64,000 bases of DNA from Microvirga arsenatis. Lineage in GTDB: Bacteria; Pseudomonadota; Alphaproteobacteria; Rhizobiales; Beijerinckiaceae. The notes under the pieces are model-generated. The model was not told the DNA's origin. It saw only the letters and a program-made list of their open reading frames with translations, and did not search any database. The position numbers and the translations under genes were made by a program. Positions 28,560 to 38,071 of the stretch are shown one piece after another. The DNA lies in the NCBI RefSeq assembly GCF_009910705.1, contig NZ_JAAAXJ010000002.1, positions 248,001 through 312,000 of the forward strand. Reading direction: 5' to 3'. Positions within the stretch are counted from its first letter, which is position 1. Every line of letters starts with the position of its first letter.

Positions 28560-29507
28560 CTACACCGCTTTTTGCAGCGAGCGCCACACCAGCATCGCCG
28601 CAGCCAGATCCTCCAGCGCCGTGCCCACCGACTTGAAGGCCGTGATGGCGGAGGGGATGCGGTGGGGCGGAGTGCGGCACAGGTCCGCGAGGGTGCCGCG
28701 CACATGGCACTCTGCGATGGCGCCCCTTTGCAGGGCCACCGCCACGTCCCCGCCCTCGGTCCTGGCCGCCGGCGTGTCGATATAGACCTGCGCCCGGCGC
28801 AGGGCCTCGTCATCGGCCTCGCGCATCTTCAGGTTGAAGGCCCCCACCAGGTCGAGATGGGACCCCTCCTTCAGCCAAGCGCCCTTGACGATGGGAGCGG
28901 TCGAAAGCGTGGCGCAGGAGACGAGATCGGCGGCGCGCACGGCCGCCTCCAGATCCGTCACGCTCGTGACGGGCAGGCCCTCCGCCTGCAGCTCGGCGGC
29001 CAGGGCCTCGGCCTTCTCGGGGCGATGGTTCCAGAGCGCCACCTCGCGAATCGGCCGCTGGCTCATGTGAGCACGGATGAGGAAAGGCGCCAGCGCGCCG
29101 GCTCCCACCATCACCATGCGGCTTGCATCCGCGCGGGCGAGGGCGCGCGCCGCCAGCGCCGAGGCGGCGGCCGTGCGCCAGACCGTGAGGCGCGTGCCGT
29201 CGAGCACCGCCATGGGCGCGCCGGTGGCTCCGTCCATGAGCAGGTAGGAGCCCATGACGCTGGGCAGGCTCCTCGCCCCGTTCTCCGGAAAGACCGTGAC
29301 CACCTTCACGCCGAGGAAGCCGTCCCGCATCGCGGGTCCGGTCCAGGACGGCATGAGCAGGAGCGTGCCGTCGGCGCCCGGCCTCTCGATCTCATGGTGG
29401 TGGCGGACAGGCGTGACCATATCCCCGCAAAAGGCCTCGGCGAGCGCCTCGATCAGGGCGGGAAAGGCGAGAACCCGGTCGATCTCGGCGGAGGTCACGA
29501 CGCGCAT
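28560..29507 (-). CDS. ornithine cyclodeaminase / mu-crystallin family protein
   Basis: A 315-residue NAD(P)-dependent enzyme. It has the family's N-terminal substrate domain (HHHEIERPGADGTLLLMPSW, then GVKVVTVFPEN) and a Rossmann fold with VMVGAGALAPFLIRA. Members include ornithine cyclodeaminase, alanine dehydrogenase and pyrroline/piperideine-2-carboxylate reductases; the sequence alone does not choose between them. The closing GTALEDLAAAMLVW is typical. The start ATG 29507 has CAGGGA upstream. It sits directly before trpF without an obvious link to tryptophan synthesis. Confidence 0.85.
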   Translation of the reverse strand: MRVVTSAEIDRVLAFPALIEALAEAFCGDMVTPVRHHHEIERPGADGTLLLMPSWTGPAMRDGFLGVKVVTVFPENGARSLPSVMGSYLLMDGATGAPMAVLDGTRLTVWRTAAASALAARALARADASRMVMVGAGALAPFLIRAHMSQRPIREVALWNHRPEKAEALAAELQAEGLPVTSVTDLEAAVRAADLVSCATLSTAPIVKGAWLKEGSHLDLVGAFNLKMREADDEALRRAQVYIDTPAARTEGGDVAVALQRGAIAECHVRGTLADLCRTPPHRIPSAITAFKSVGTALEDLAAAMLVWRSLQKAV

Positions 29508-29568
29508 GGGAGGGTCCCTGGCTGGAGAGGCATCGGGCGGGCCGGAAGGCACCGGCCGGCACGTCCGG

Positions 29569-29922
29569 TTAGAGGCCGCGGGCCTGGGCGGAGGACACGG
29601 TCGCCGGCAGGGTGGTCGAGGAGGCGGTCTGCGCCTTGAGGCGCTCGGTCTCGTAGCGCAGCTGCCGGGTCTCGCGCTTCAGCTCCCGGCGCGTCCGGCG
29701 GTTCTTGCCCTGGGCAAGCCAGGTCGCGGTGCCGCCGATCACCACGCCCAGCATCACCGCCGCGAAGATCACGGCGAAGAGGGGGGCTTGGGTGGCGATT
29801 TCCGGCGTTCCTTCGGAGAACGGGTCGAGGGACAGGGTCACCGGAGCCCGGTTCGCCACCGCGAGCAGAACGACCAGGATGGCCACCGGCAGGAGAATCA
29901 GCGCCTTCAGGAAGCGAATCAC
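29569..29922 (-). CDS. LapA-domain (DUF1049) inner-membrane protein
   Basis: A 117-residue protein with two membrane segments (about 4-24 and 45-68) and a basic coiled-coil-like cytoplasmic tail (RRTRRELKRETRQLRYETERLKAQT). This is the lipopolysaccharide-assembly LapA layout. In E. coli LapA works with LapB in controlling LpxC and LPS assembly. Here no lapB-like gene is adjacent; the common position in this group is directly after ihfB, as found here. The GTG start at 29922 has GAGG seven bases upstream and gives the usual short N-terminus. Confidence 0.8.
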   Translation of the reverse strand: MIRFLKALILLPVAILVVLLAVANRAPVTLSLDPFSEGTPEIATQAPLFAVIFAAVMLGVVIGGTATWLAQGKNRRTRRELKRETRQLRYETERLKAQTASSTTLPATVSSAQARGL

Positions 29923-29952
29923 GAACACCTCGCAAGCGTTACTGGACAAGCG

Positions 29953-30267
29953 TTACTGGTTGGCTGCCGCCTTCAGCACCTTGGGGGCCGGCGCGTTGAG
30001 CCGCTGGCGCATTTCCTTGCCGGTCTTGAAGACGGGAACGACTTTTTCGGAGATGGAAACGGCTTCGCCCGTGCGCGGGTTGCGGCCGGTGCGGGCATCC
30101 CGCTTCTTCACCGAGAACGCGCCGAATCCGCGCAGCTCCACCCGGTCGCCGCGCGCCAGGGCGTCGGCGATGGTGTCGAGGATCGCATTCACGATCTTCT
30201 CCACGTCGCGCTGATAGAGATGCGGGTTCTGCTCAGCGATCTTGAGCACCAGTTCGGACTTGATCAT
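29953..30267 (-). CDS. ihfB: integration host factor subunit beta
   Basis: A 104-residue HU/IHF-family DNA-bending protein. It has the beta-arm motif RNPRTGEAV with the intercalating proline P64, and [15 protein letters not shown] before it. It pairs with IhfA to bend DNA sharply at promoters, origins and recombination sites. It starts 26 bases after the sppA stop and is likely in an sppA-ihfB-lapA transcript, a conserved order with rpsA upstream. Confidence 0.94.
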   Translation of the reverse strand: MIKSELVLKIAEQNPHLYQRDVEKIVNAILDTIADALARGDRVELRGFGAFSVKKRDARTGRNPRTGEAVSISEKVVPVFKTGKEMRQRLNAPAPKVLKAAANQ

Positions 30268-30293
30268 GGATGAGCTATATCTTTGACGTTGCT

Positions 30294-31259
30294 TTATTTT
30301 TCCAAAGGTTGCCAGACAGCCAGGAGGCCGTCAAGCTGTGCGATCTCGGCCTGGGCCGAGGTTCTGCGCAGCGCCTCGGCCGCCCTCTCGAAGCCGAAGA
30401 GGTCCGCCACGGCGGCGCTCATGGCGAAGACCGACAGATCCCGGTCGGAGCTCGGCTTCCAGTCGCGAACCGGCAGATCCCTGGGAACGCCCTTCTCCCG
30501 CTCGAGCCAGGCCACCGCATCGCGCTCGCTGCCGATCCGGTCCACGAGCTTGAGCGGCACGGCCTGGCGGCCGCTGAACACCTGACCCGTGGAGGCGGCG
30601 GCGAGCTCGCCCTCGTTGAGGCGCCGGCGCTCGCGCACCAGGTTCTTGAACCAGTCGTAGGTGTCGTTGACCACCGCCTGCATGGCCGCGCGGGCCTCGG
30701 GCGAGGTCGGGGTGAAGGGGTTCGGCTCGGCCTTCAGCGGCGCGGACTTCACCGCCTCCACCTTCACGCCGATCTGGCCCATGAGGCCGGTGAGGTCCGG
30801 ATACTGGAAGAGCACGCCGATGGAGCCCACGATGGAGGTCTCGCGGGCCACGATGTAGTCGGAGGCCAGCGCCGTGATGTAGCCGCCGGAGGCCGCCGTG
30901 CCGTCCACGAAGGTGACGACGGGCTTCTTCTCGGCGAGGCGACGGATGTTGCGGAAGAGCTCCTCCGAGCCCGTCGTGGTGCCGCCGGGGCTGTTGATGG
31001 AGATCACCACGCCCGAAACCGCGCTCGAATCGCCCACCCGGCGCATGAGGTCGGCGAGGCGCTGGTTGCCGGTGATCACCCCGTCGATGGAGATGCGCGC
31101 GATCTGGTTCTGGATCGTGCCGTAGCCCGCCCGGTCGGCGGCGGCATAGCCGATGGCGGCCACGGCGGCGATCAACCCTGAGAATCCCGCCACCCGCCAG
31201 AAGGACAGCTTGCGGCGCAGGCGGCGGCGGTCGGCAATGGCTTCGGCATCGATGGACAT
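30294..31259 (-). CDS. sppA: signal peptide peptidase SppA
   Basis: A 321-residue short-form SppA, a membrane-anchored protease of the ClpP/crotonase fold that degrades released signal peptides. It has a basic N-terminus, one membrane anchor (about 24-41), the oxyanion loop [10 protein letters not shown] (88-97), nucleophile S124 in [11 protein letters not shown] and general-base K176 in [12 protein letters not shown]. The start is ATG 31259 with GAGAGA upstream; a longer frame to 31361 translates a repeat. It is the next gene downstream of rpsA, separated by 584 bp of repeats. Confidence 0.93.
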   Translation of the reverse strand: MSIDAEAIADRRRLRRKLSFWRVAGFSGLIAAVAAIGYAAADRAGYGTIQNQIARISIDGVITGNQRLADLMRRVGDSSAVSGVVISINSPGGTTTGSEELFRNIRRLAEKKPVVTFVDGTAASGGYITALASDYIVARETSIVGSIGVLFQYPDLTGLMGQIGVKVEAVKSAPLKAEPNPFTPTSPEARAAMQAVVNDTYDWFKNLVRERRRLNEGELAAASTGQVFSGRQAVPLKLVDRIGSERDAVAWLEREKGVPRDLPVRDWKPSSDRDLSVFAMSAAVADLFGFERAAEALRRTSAQAEIAQLDGLLAVWQPLEK

Positions 31260-31320
31260 CGGTTCGTCTCTCGAAATCGTCTCGGCTTGGTTCGCACCGG
31301 GTGCGAGGGGGAGCACCCTA

Positions 31321-31453
31321 GAGTATCGGGCCCAAAAGTGGAAACCACTTTTGGGATTCACCCGATGCTCAATTCCTTAGATAGCGCATCGCTTTATGCG
31401 GAAAACCGGGTCGACTTTTCGCTGACGCGGACCTCCGGTTCCGCACGATGCGC
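31321..31453. repeat. intergenic repeat family A (long form), copy 3
   Basis: Left half: a GAGTATCGG..CCGATGCTC hairpin whose inner part reads CCAAAAGTGG / CCACTTTTGG. Right half: GCGCATCG..CGATGCGC enclosing GCGGAAAACCGGG. The same two-part design is at 53851-53966. Confidence 0.75.
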
Positions 31454-31504
31454 TGCGAAGCCAGATAGGGCGGCAAGAGAGACGGCCAACAAAAAACCCG
31501 CGCG

Positions 31505-31566
31505 GGCGACAGGCGATCTTCCCTCCTCCGTGCGGGGAGGGATGGAGGGTGGGGGTCGGAGGGTCG
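31505..31566. repeat. family D repeat, left arm
   Basis: CCCTCCTCCGTGCGGGGAGG followed by GGAGGGTGGGGGTCGG. It pairs in inverted form with 31719-31760. Confidence 0.55.
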
Positions 31567-31607
31567 GAGCGCTGCGCTCGGTGGATATCGGCGAGGCCCT
31601 TCCCTCC

Positions 31608-31697
31608 ACGTCATCACCGGCCTCGCGCCGGCGATCCCGATCCGAGAAGAGCCGCACCTCACAGCATCGGGATGGCCGGGACAGGCCCGGCCATGAC
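31608..31697. repeat. family C repeat, copy 2
   Basis: ACGTCATCACCGGCC half, then GATGGCCGGG / CCCGGCCATGACG inverted arms. It matches 9049-9135. Confidence 0.7.
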
Positions 31698-31718
31698 GCA
31701 AACGTCTCACCCGGTCGC

Positions 31719-31760
31719 ACCACCCCCACCCCTAACCCCTCCCCGCAAGGGGGAGGGAAA
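31719..31760. repeat. family D repeat, right arm
   Basis: CACCACCCCCACCCC followed by CCTCCCCGCAAGGGGGAGGG, the inverted partner of 31505-31566. Confidence 0.55.
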
Positions 31761-31790
31761 AGAGGTCAGCTGCCTCCGAACGCTCAAACA

Positions 31791-31818
31791 AAAATCCCCG
31801 GGCTTTCGGCCCGGGGAT
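31791..31818 (-). terminator. rho-independent terminator of rpsA
   Basis: Read on the minus strand, a 10-bp perfect stem (ATCCCCGGGC / GCCCGGGGAT) with a five-base loop is followed by a T-run. It is 25 bases after the rpsA stop. Confidence 0.88.
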
Positions 31819-31843
31819 CCCATCCAAGCTCTTGCGAGCCCGA

Positions 31844-33544
31844 TTACTTCTTGTCGGTGCGGGCCTTCAGGGCCGCGCCGAGGATGTCGCCGAGCGACGC
31901 GCCGGAATCGGTCGAGCCGTACTGGGCCATGGCCTCCTTCTCCTCAGCGACCTCGAGGGCCTTGATGGAGACGGTGACGCGGCGGGCCTTGCGGTCGAAC
32001 TGCGTGACGCGGGCATCGAACTTCTCGCCGGCGGCGAAGCGCTCGGGGCGCTGGTCGGCGCGGTCGCGAGCAAGCTCGGAGCGCTTGATGAAGGTGGTGA
32101 GGTCGGTGTCGACGATCTTCACCTCCAGGCCGGAATCCTTCACCTCGAGAACCTCGCAGGTGACGATCTGGCCCTTCTTGAGCTCTCCGGCCTCGGCGAA
32201 GGGATCGCCCGCCAGCTGCTTGATGCCGAGCGAGATGCGCTCCTTCTCCACGTCCACGTCGAGAACCTGAGCGCGCACGACGTCGCCCTTCTTGAACTCG
32301 TCGATGACCTGCTCGCCCGGACGGTTCCAGTCGAGATCGGAGAGGTGAACCATGCCGTCCACGTCGTTCTCGAGGCCGATGAAGAGACCGAACTCGGTCT
32401 TGTTCTTCACCTCGCCCTCGACGACCGAGCCGACCGGGTGCTTCTCGGCGAAGGCCTCCCACGGGTTCTGGAGCGTCTGCTTCAGGCCGAGCGAGATGCG
32501 GCGCTTCACCTGATCGACCTCGAGGATCACGACCTCGACCTCCTGGGAGGTGGAGATGATCTTGCCGGGGTGGACGTTCTTCTTCGTCCAGGACATCTCG
32601 GAGACGTGGATCAGGCCTTCGATGCCGGGCTCGAGCTCGACGAACGCACCGTAATCGGTGATGTTCGTGACGCGGCCCTTCAGCTTGGCGTTCACCGGGT
32701 AGCGGGCGGCGATGCCCTCCCACGGATCGGCGAGCAGCTGCTTGATGCCCAGCGAGATGCGGTGCGTCTCGTGGTTGATCTTGATGATCTTCACCTTCAC
32801 CGTCTGGCCGATGGTGACGACCTCGGACGGATGGTTGACGCGGCGCCATGCCATGTCGGTGACGTGCAGCAGGCCGTCGATGCCGCCGAGGTCGACGAAC
32901 GCACCGTACTCGGTGATGTTCTTGACCACGCCGTCGATGACCTGACCCTCTTCGAGGTTCGCCACGAGCTCGGAACGCTGCTCGGCGCGGCTCTCCTCGA
33001 GGACCGTGCGGCGCGACACGACGATGTTGCCGCGGCGGCGGTCCATCTTGAGGATCTGGAACGGCTGGGACACGCCCATGAGCGGGGTGACGTCGCGCAC
33101 CGGGCGGATGTCGACCTGGGAGCGCGGCAGGAACGCCACGGCGCCGTCGAGGTCGACGGTGTAGCCGCCCTTCACCTGGTTGAAGATGGTGCCGTTGACG
33201 CGCTCGCCGGCCTCGAAGGCCTTCTCGAGCTTCACCCACGACTCTTCGCGGCGGGCCTTGTCACGGGAGATGACGGCCTCGCCCAGCGCATTCTCGATGC
33301 GCTCGACATAGACCTCGACCTCGTCACCGACATTGACCGTCTGGTCGCGGTTCGGGCCGGCAAATTCTTTCAGAGCGACGCGACCTTCAGTCTTGGCGCC
33401 GATATCGATGACCGCGACGTCCTTCTCGATCGCGACCACCTTGCCCTTCACGACCGAGCCTTCGCTGATCTCGGAGGTGCGGAAGGATTCTTCGAGCAGG
33501 GCCGCGAAATCTTCACGGCTCGGCTGTTGCAAAGCTGCAGACAT
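31844..33544 (-). CDS. rpsA: 30S ribosomal protein S1
   Basis: A 566-residue protein with six S1 RNA-binding domains, for example GSVVKGKVVAIEKDVAVIDIG, VDGVVKNITEYGAFVDLGGIDGLLH and GRVTNITDYGAFVELEPGIEGLIH. It docks structured mRNA on the 30S subunit for initiation. The start is ATG 33544 with AGGAGAA upstream; the longer frame to 33763 is unsupported. The usual upstream neighbour cmk is missing here. A DsbA-like isomerase lies upstream instead, 285 bp away. A TTGACG-type promoter may lie near 33740 on the minus strand. Confidence 0.97.
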   Translation of the reverse strand: MSAALQQPSREDFAALLEESFRTSEISEGSVVKGKVVAIEKDVAVIDIGAKTEGRVALKEFAGPNRDQTVNVGDEVEVYVERIENALGEAVISRDKARREESWVKLEKAFEAGERVNGTIFNQVKGGYTVDLDGAVAFLPRSQVDIRPVRDVTPLMGVSQPFQILKMDRRRGNIVVSRRTVLEESRAEQRSELVANLEEGQVIDGVVKNITEYGAFVDLGGIDGLLHVTDMAWRRVNHPSEVVTIGQTVKVKIIKINHETHRISLGIKQLLADPWEGIAARYPVNAKLKGRVTNITDYGAFVELEPGIEGLIHVSEMSWTKKNVHPGKIISTSQEVEVVILEVDQVKRRISLGLKQTLQNPWEAFAEKHPVGSVVEGEVKNKTEFGLFIGLENDVDGMVHLSDLDWNRPGEQVIDEFKKGDVVRAQVLDVDVEKERISLGIKQLAGDPFAEAGELKKGQIVTCEVLEVKDSGLEVKIVDTDLTTFIKRSELARDRADQRPERFAAGEKFDARVTQFDRKARRVTVSIKALEVAEEKEAMAQYGSTDSGASLGDILGAALKARTDKK

Positions 33545-33829
33545 AGGTTCTCCTGAATGGCCCTCGTTCATAGGGGCAACGCCGGCGGCTCGTGTTAACG
33601 GGCCGTTTCCAGCCGCCGCCGCCTTCAGACGCCCCTCCAGGGCCATGTCCAAGGCGTGCTGCTCCACGGAGCAGGCCGGCGTATCGTCGGCGGATGGAAA
33701 CGCTTGTATCGTCAAGACCTTAGCGGAACGCCTGTAGGGCGCGTCAACCGCACCCTCGAACACAGCACACCGTCAATGTCTGTCGGATGAGCGTTCCTTT
33801 ATCCCAAATGGCCTTGGATCACAAGGCTT

Positions 33830-34462
33830 TCAAGCCGTTGCCGCATCGGGGACGCCCTGCTCGGGCCGGGCCGCCCATTCCAGCGCCCGCTCCAGCCGGT
33901 CGTTGCCCCAGAACATCTCCCCGTCCGGCGCGATGAAGGTCGGGGCGCCGAAGATGCCGCGGGCCATGGCCTCCTCGGTCCGGGCCTTGAGGGCGGCCTT
34001 GTTGGCCTCCTCCCCCGCACGGAGCAGGATCGCCTCGGCGTCGAGGCCGAGATCGGCCAGGACCGTCCGGATCGTGGCCGGATCCGAGATCGGGCGCCCC
34101 TCGCCGAACTCGGCCCGGTAGACCGCCTTGGTGAAGGTGGGACCCCAGGGATGATCCGCCCCCAGGAGCGCGACGCGGGCGGCGAGCAGGCCGTTCTGCG
34201 GGAAGGGGTCGGGCTGCCGGCAGGGCAGCCCCAGGCGCGCGGCCTCGCGCTGCATGTCCCGCCACATGTAGCGCCCTTTGGCCGGGTAGAGGTTGAAGGG
34301 AGAGGTGGTCCAGCCCTGGGCGGCGAAGATGGGCCCCAGCAGGAAGGGCCGCCAGCGGATCTCCACCCCCGCCGCCTCGGCCAGCGCCTCGATCCGCATG
34401 GCGGAGAGGTAGGAATAGGTGGAGGCGAACTCGTACCAGAACTCGAGACTGGGGCGGGCCAT
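33830..34462 (-). CDS. 2-hydroxychromene-2-carboxylate isomerase / DsbA-family protein
   Basis: A 210-residue kappa-class GST-like protein of the thioredoxin fold with an inserted helical domain. The active site has serine in place of the DsbA CxxC: S14 in WYEFASTYSYLS. FGAPTFI near the C-terminus is the cis-proline loop. Characterised relatives isomerise hydroxychromene carboxylates in naphthalene degradation using glutathione, but most members in soil bacteria have no proven substrate. No aromatic-degradation genes lie nearby, so the role is open. The gene is divergent from argG. Confidence 0.85.
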   Translation of the reverse strand: MARPSLEFWYEFASTYSYLSAMRIEALAEAAGVEIRWRPFLLGPIFAAQGWTTSPFNLYPAKGRYMWRDMQREAARLGLPCRQPDPFPQNGLLAARVALLGADHPWGPTFTKAVYRAEFGEGRPISDPATIRTVLADLGLDAEAILLRAGEEANKAALKARTEEAMARGIFGAPTFIAPDGEMFWGNDRLERALEWAARPEQGVPDAATA

Positions 34463-34595
34463 GGCGATCTCCGGCCGGAGGAGCGGCCATTCTTGCCAAA
34501 ATTCGCCCCGCTGTCACCTGAACGGGCCTGCCCCCATTGCGCGGCCAAGGCTTCCGTTTTAAGTCGCTGGCATCCTTATCATCGGAACCCTTGCT

Positions 34596-35828
<1,233 letters not shown>

Positions 35829-35851
35829 GAGGCACCGGATCGTTTCGACCA

Positions 35852-35889
35852 GCAATGGCCATCCTCTCGACCGAGAGGATGGCCATTGC
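35852..35889. terminator. 18-bp perfect inverted repeat after argG
   Basis: GCAATGGCCATCCTCTCG is repeated in inverse with only two bases between the arms, 23 bases after the argG stop. A short T-rich stretch (TTTCTT) follows. It works as a plausible terminator, but the stem is about twice the usual length. Confidence 0.6.
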
Positions 35890-36082
35890 ATTTCTTCCAT
35901 GGCGCGCCGGACATAATGTCACATCAGAACCTGGAAAGCTCTGGAAACTCAACGTTGCGGCATAGCCCAGGACCGATACTGACGCGACGCATAGTCCGCT
36001 GACATAAATTCCCAATTTACAGACGTTTTATGAGTATCTTAGAACCTTCGCTCCGTCGGCAGATTGGGGGCAGAAGGGTACT

Positions 36083-38035
36083 ATGGCGCGCATTGAGGTT
36101 ACGGCTGCAAATTTTCCAGGCAAAGCTTTGCAGGGCTCAGGAGCGGATACCCTCGTGCTCGTAGGCGGCGGCACGTTCGACTTCGCCTATGTGACGCTGA
36201 ACGGATTTTCTGAGATCGTTGTCGAGGCGGAAGCTGCCAGATACACGACGGTGAAGATTGCGGGCGATCAACTCGATGGCATCACGTCGCTCAGCAGCGC
36301 GTATGAATACACAAACGTCTATTTGAGCGGCAGTACCATTGATCTGAGAGGCAAGACCTTCAGCAAGATCAGCGGCATTCACATCGATCAGGACAACGCC
36401 ACCGTTACCATCGACAACCTCGCTCTCGGCCTGAGGCTCAACGCGTTTGAGCGCCAAGGAGAGACGATCGTGCTCGACGGACCCATTGCAACGCCAACAG
36501 CCCGAGATGAGCTTCATCGCCATGGGTTCGACACCATTGTACAAGGCACGACCGTTTGGACGGACTTATCGCCAACCCTCTCCAATCTCAACGGCGCGCG
36601 TCTTTATGTAAAGGAAAGTGAGAGCGTCCGTTTAGATCCCGAGGGCGACGCCTTCGTATCGGACGACAAGAACTCGATAGCTTTTCTCGACATCAGTTTG
36701 TCGAACAAAGGCTACTACTTCACAATGAATCATTTTGAAATCGGAAGTGATTTCCTGATCGCTTCTGACTACTTCAGCCAATCCTTGTATTACAAGGGTT
36801 CTGCCATCGCTAGCATCAGATCAATCGGGCACCAGGGGACGACGGCGCGAATTTCGTTTAACGCCTCCTCGACGCCGGAGATCGTGTCTGAGTTCCTACA
36901 GAATCTCGCTTACACTCCGGGCAACTTCATTCACTATAGAAATGTCGATGTTGCAATCACAGCCTTCGATCAAGGAGGGCGCAGGTCGGGAACGGCGCTC
37001 TTCAACGTGACCGCCGAGGTGAATTGGGCGCCGACCGAGCCAACACTGACCGGGACTTCTATTGTCGAGAATGCGGTCGGTGGAACCGTCGTCGGAACTC
37101 TCAAGGCAACTGATGCCAACAATGATCCCGTGAGCTATCAGCTCCTGGACGACGCTGGAGGGCGCTTCATCGTTCAAGGCGACAAGATCGTCGCCTCCGG
37201 CAACGTTCCGTTGGATCACGAAGTCGCAACCGAGCATTTCATCACCGTCGTTGCATCTGACGGCAAGGTGAGCGGCCAATCGGAAACCTTTAAAATCGCC
37301 ATTCTCAATGTCAGGGACGAGCCGAACGTTGCTCCTTCGCAACCATCCCTTACCGGCGCTTCAATTGCAGAGAATGCGAGCTCCGGTGCCGTTGTCGGCA
37401 TCCTCAAGGCCACCGACGCCAATGGAGACTTGGTGACCTACAAGCTGACCAGTGACGCAGAAGGGCGCTTCAGCGTCGTAGGGAATCAGGTTGTGGTTTC
37501 TGGAACGACCCCACTCGATTTCGAGAAGGCCTCAACGCACACGATTAGCATCGTTGCCAGCGATGGGGATATGAACAGCCTGCCTGCTACTTTCGCCATT
37601 TCTGTTACCGATGTCATGGAGAAGCTCCCTGGCACGAAAGGCAAGGACATACTTGCCGGTACAGTGGGCCAGGATCTGATGAACGGCTATCTGGGTAACG
37701 ACACTCTGACCGGTGGCGGCGGCAAGGATGTTTTCGCGTTCACCACCAAGCTCGGCAAGAGCAACATCGATAGGCTCACGGATTTTCTGCCCAAGCAGGA
37801 CAAGATCCATCTTGATAATGCAATCTTCAAGAAGCTGCCCAAGGTCGGTGCCCTGAAGAAGGAAGTATTCTACCAAGGCAGCGCGGCTCATGATAAGGAT
37901 GACAAGATCATCTATAACCAGAAAACGGGTGCTCTCTATTACGACCTGGATGGGACCGGAGCTTCGAAAGCTGTGCATTTCGCGACGCTCTCGAACAAAG
38001 CCAATCTTAAATACTCGGACTTCTTGGTGATCTAA
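36083..38035 (+). CDS. cadherin-repeat protein with RTX-type C-terminus
   Basis: A 650-residue protein of unknown role. The N-terminal 300 residues are beta-rich with no known catalytic motif. Two cadherin-like repeats follow (about 313-413 and 414-512; each has a SIxEN start, ATDAN calcium motif and xxVASDG). A single degenerate RTX nonapeptide block comes next (LGNDTLTGGGGKDVF) and then a C-terminal domain of the kind used as a type I secretion signal. No Sec signal is present. It is probably exported by an ABC-type (type I) system encoded elsewhere and binds calcium at the cell surface. Codon use and base content are visibly less GC-rich than the neighbours, which suggests acquisition. The start has AAGGG five bases upstream. 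Confidence 0.82.
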   Translation: MARIEVTAANFPGKALQGSGADTLVLVGGGTFDFAYVTLNGFSEIVVEAEAARYTTVKIAGDQLDGITSLSSAYEYTNVYLSGSTIDLRGKTFSKISGIHIDQDNATVTIDNLALGLRLNAFERQGETIVLDGPIATPTARDELHRHGFDTIVQGTTVWTDLSPTLSNLNGARLYVKESESVRLDPEGDAFVSDDKNSIAFLDISLSNKGYYFTMNHFEIGSDFLIASDYFSQSLYYKGSAIASIRSIGHQGTTARISFNASSTPEIVSEFLQNLAYTPGNFIHYRNVDVAITAFDQGGRRSGTALFNVTAEVNWAPTEPTLTGTSIVENAVGGTVVGTLKATDANNDPVSYQLLDDAGGRFIVQGDKIVASGNVPLDHEVATEHFITVVASDGKVSGQSETFKIAILNVRDEPNVAPSQPSLTGASIAENASSGAVVGILKATDANGDLVTYKLTSDAEGRFSVVGNQVVVSGTTPLDFEKASTHTISIVASDGDMNSLPATFAISVTDVMEKLPGTKGKDILAGTVGQDLMNGYLGNDTLTGGGGKDVFAFTTKLGKSNIDRLTDFLPKQDKIHLDNAIFKKLPKVGALKKEVFYQGSAAHDKDDKIIYNQKTGALYYDLDGTGASKAVHFATLSNKANLKYSDFLVI

Positions 38036-38071
38036 GGGGGTGGTGCGCAGACTTAGATGAAGCATGCCCTG

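Larger units (their letters stand above)
31260..31843. other. 584-bp gap between rpsA and sppA filled by repeats
   Basis: No gene was seen. In order the gap holds the sppA leader, a family A long repeat (31321-31453), a family D arm (31505-31566), a family C repeat (31608-31697), the other family D arm (31719-31760) and the rpsA terminator (31791-31818). The nested order suggests that one repeat inserted inside another. Confidence 0.7.

Noticed and set aside
28550-28813. N-terminal extension of trpF upstream of ATG 28549
   Set aside because: It overlaps the ornithine cyclodeaminase-like gene and has no TrpF similarity.
31832-33556. Plus-strand frame opposite rpsA
   Set aside because: Repetitive only because rpsA has repeated S1 domains.
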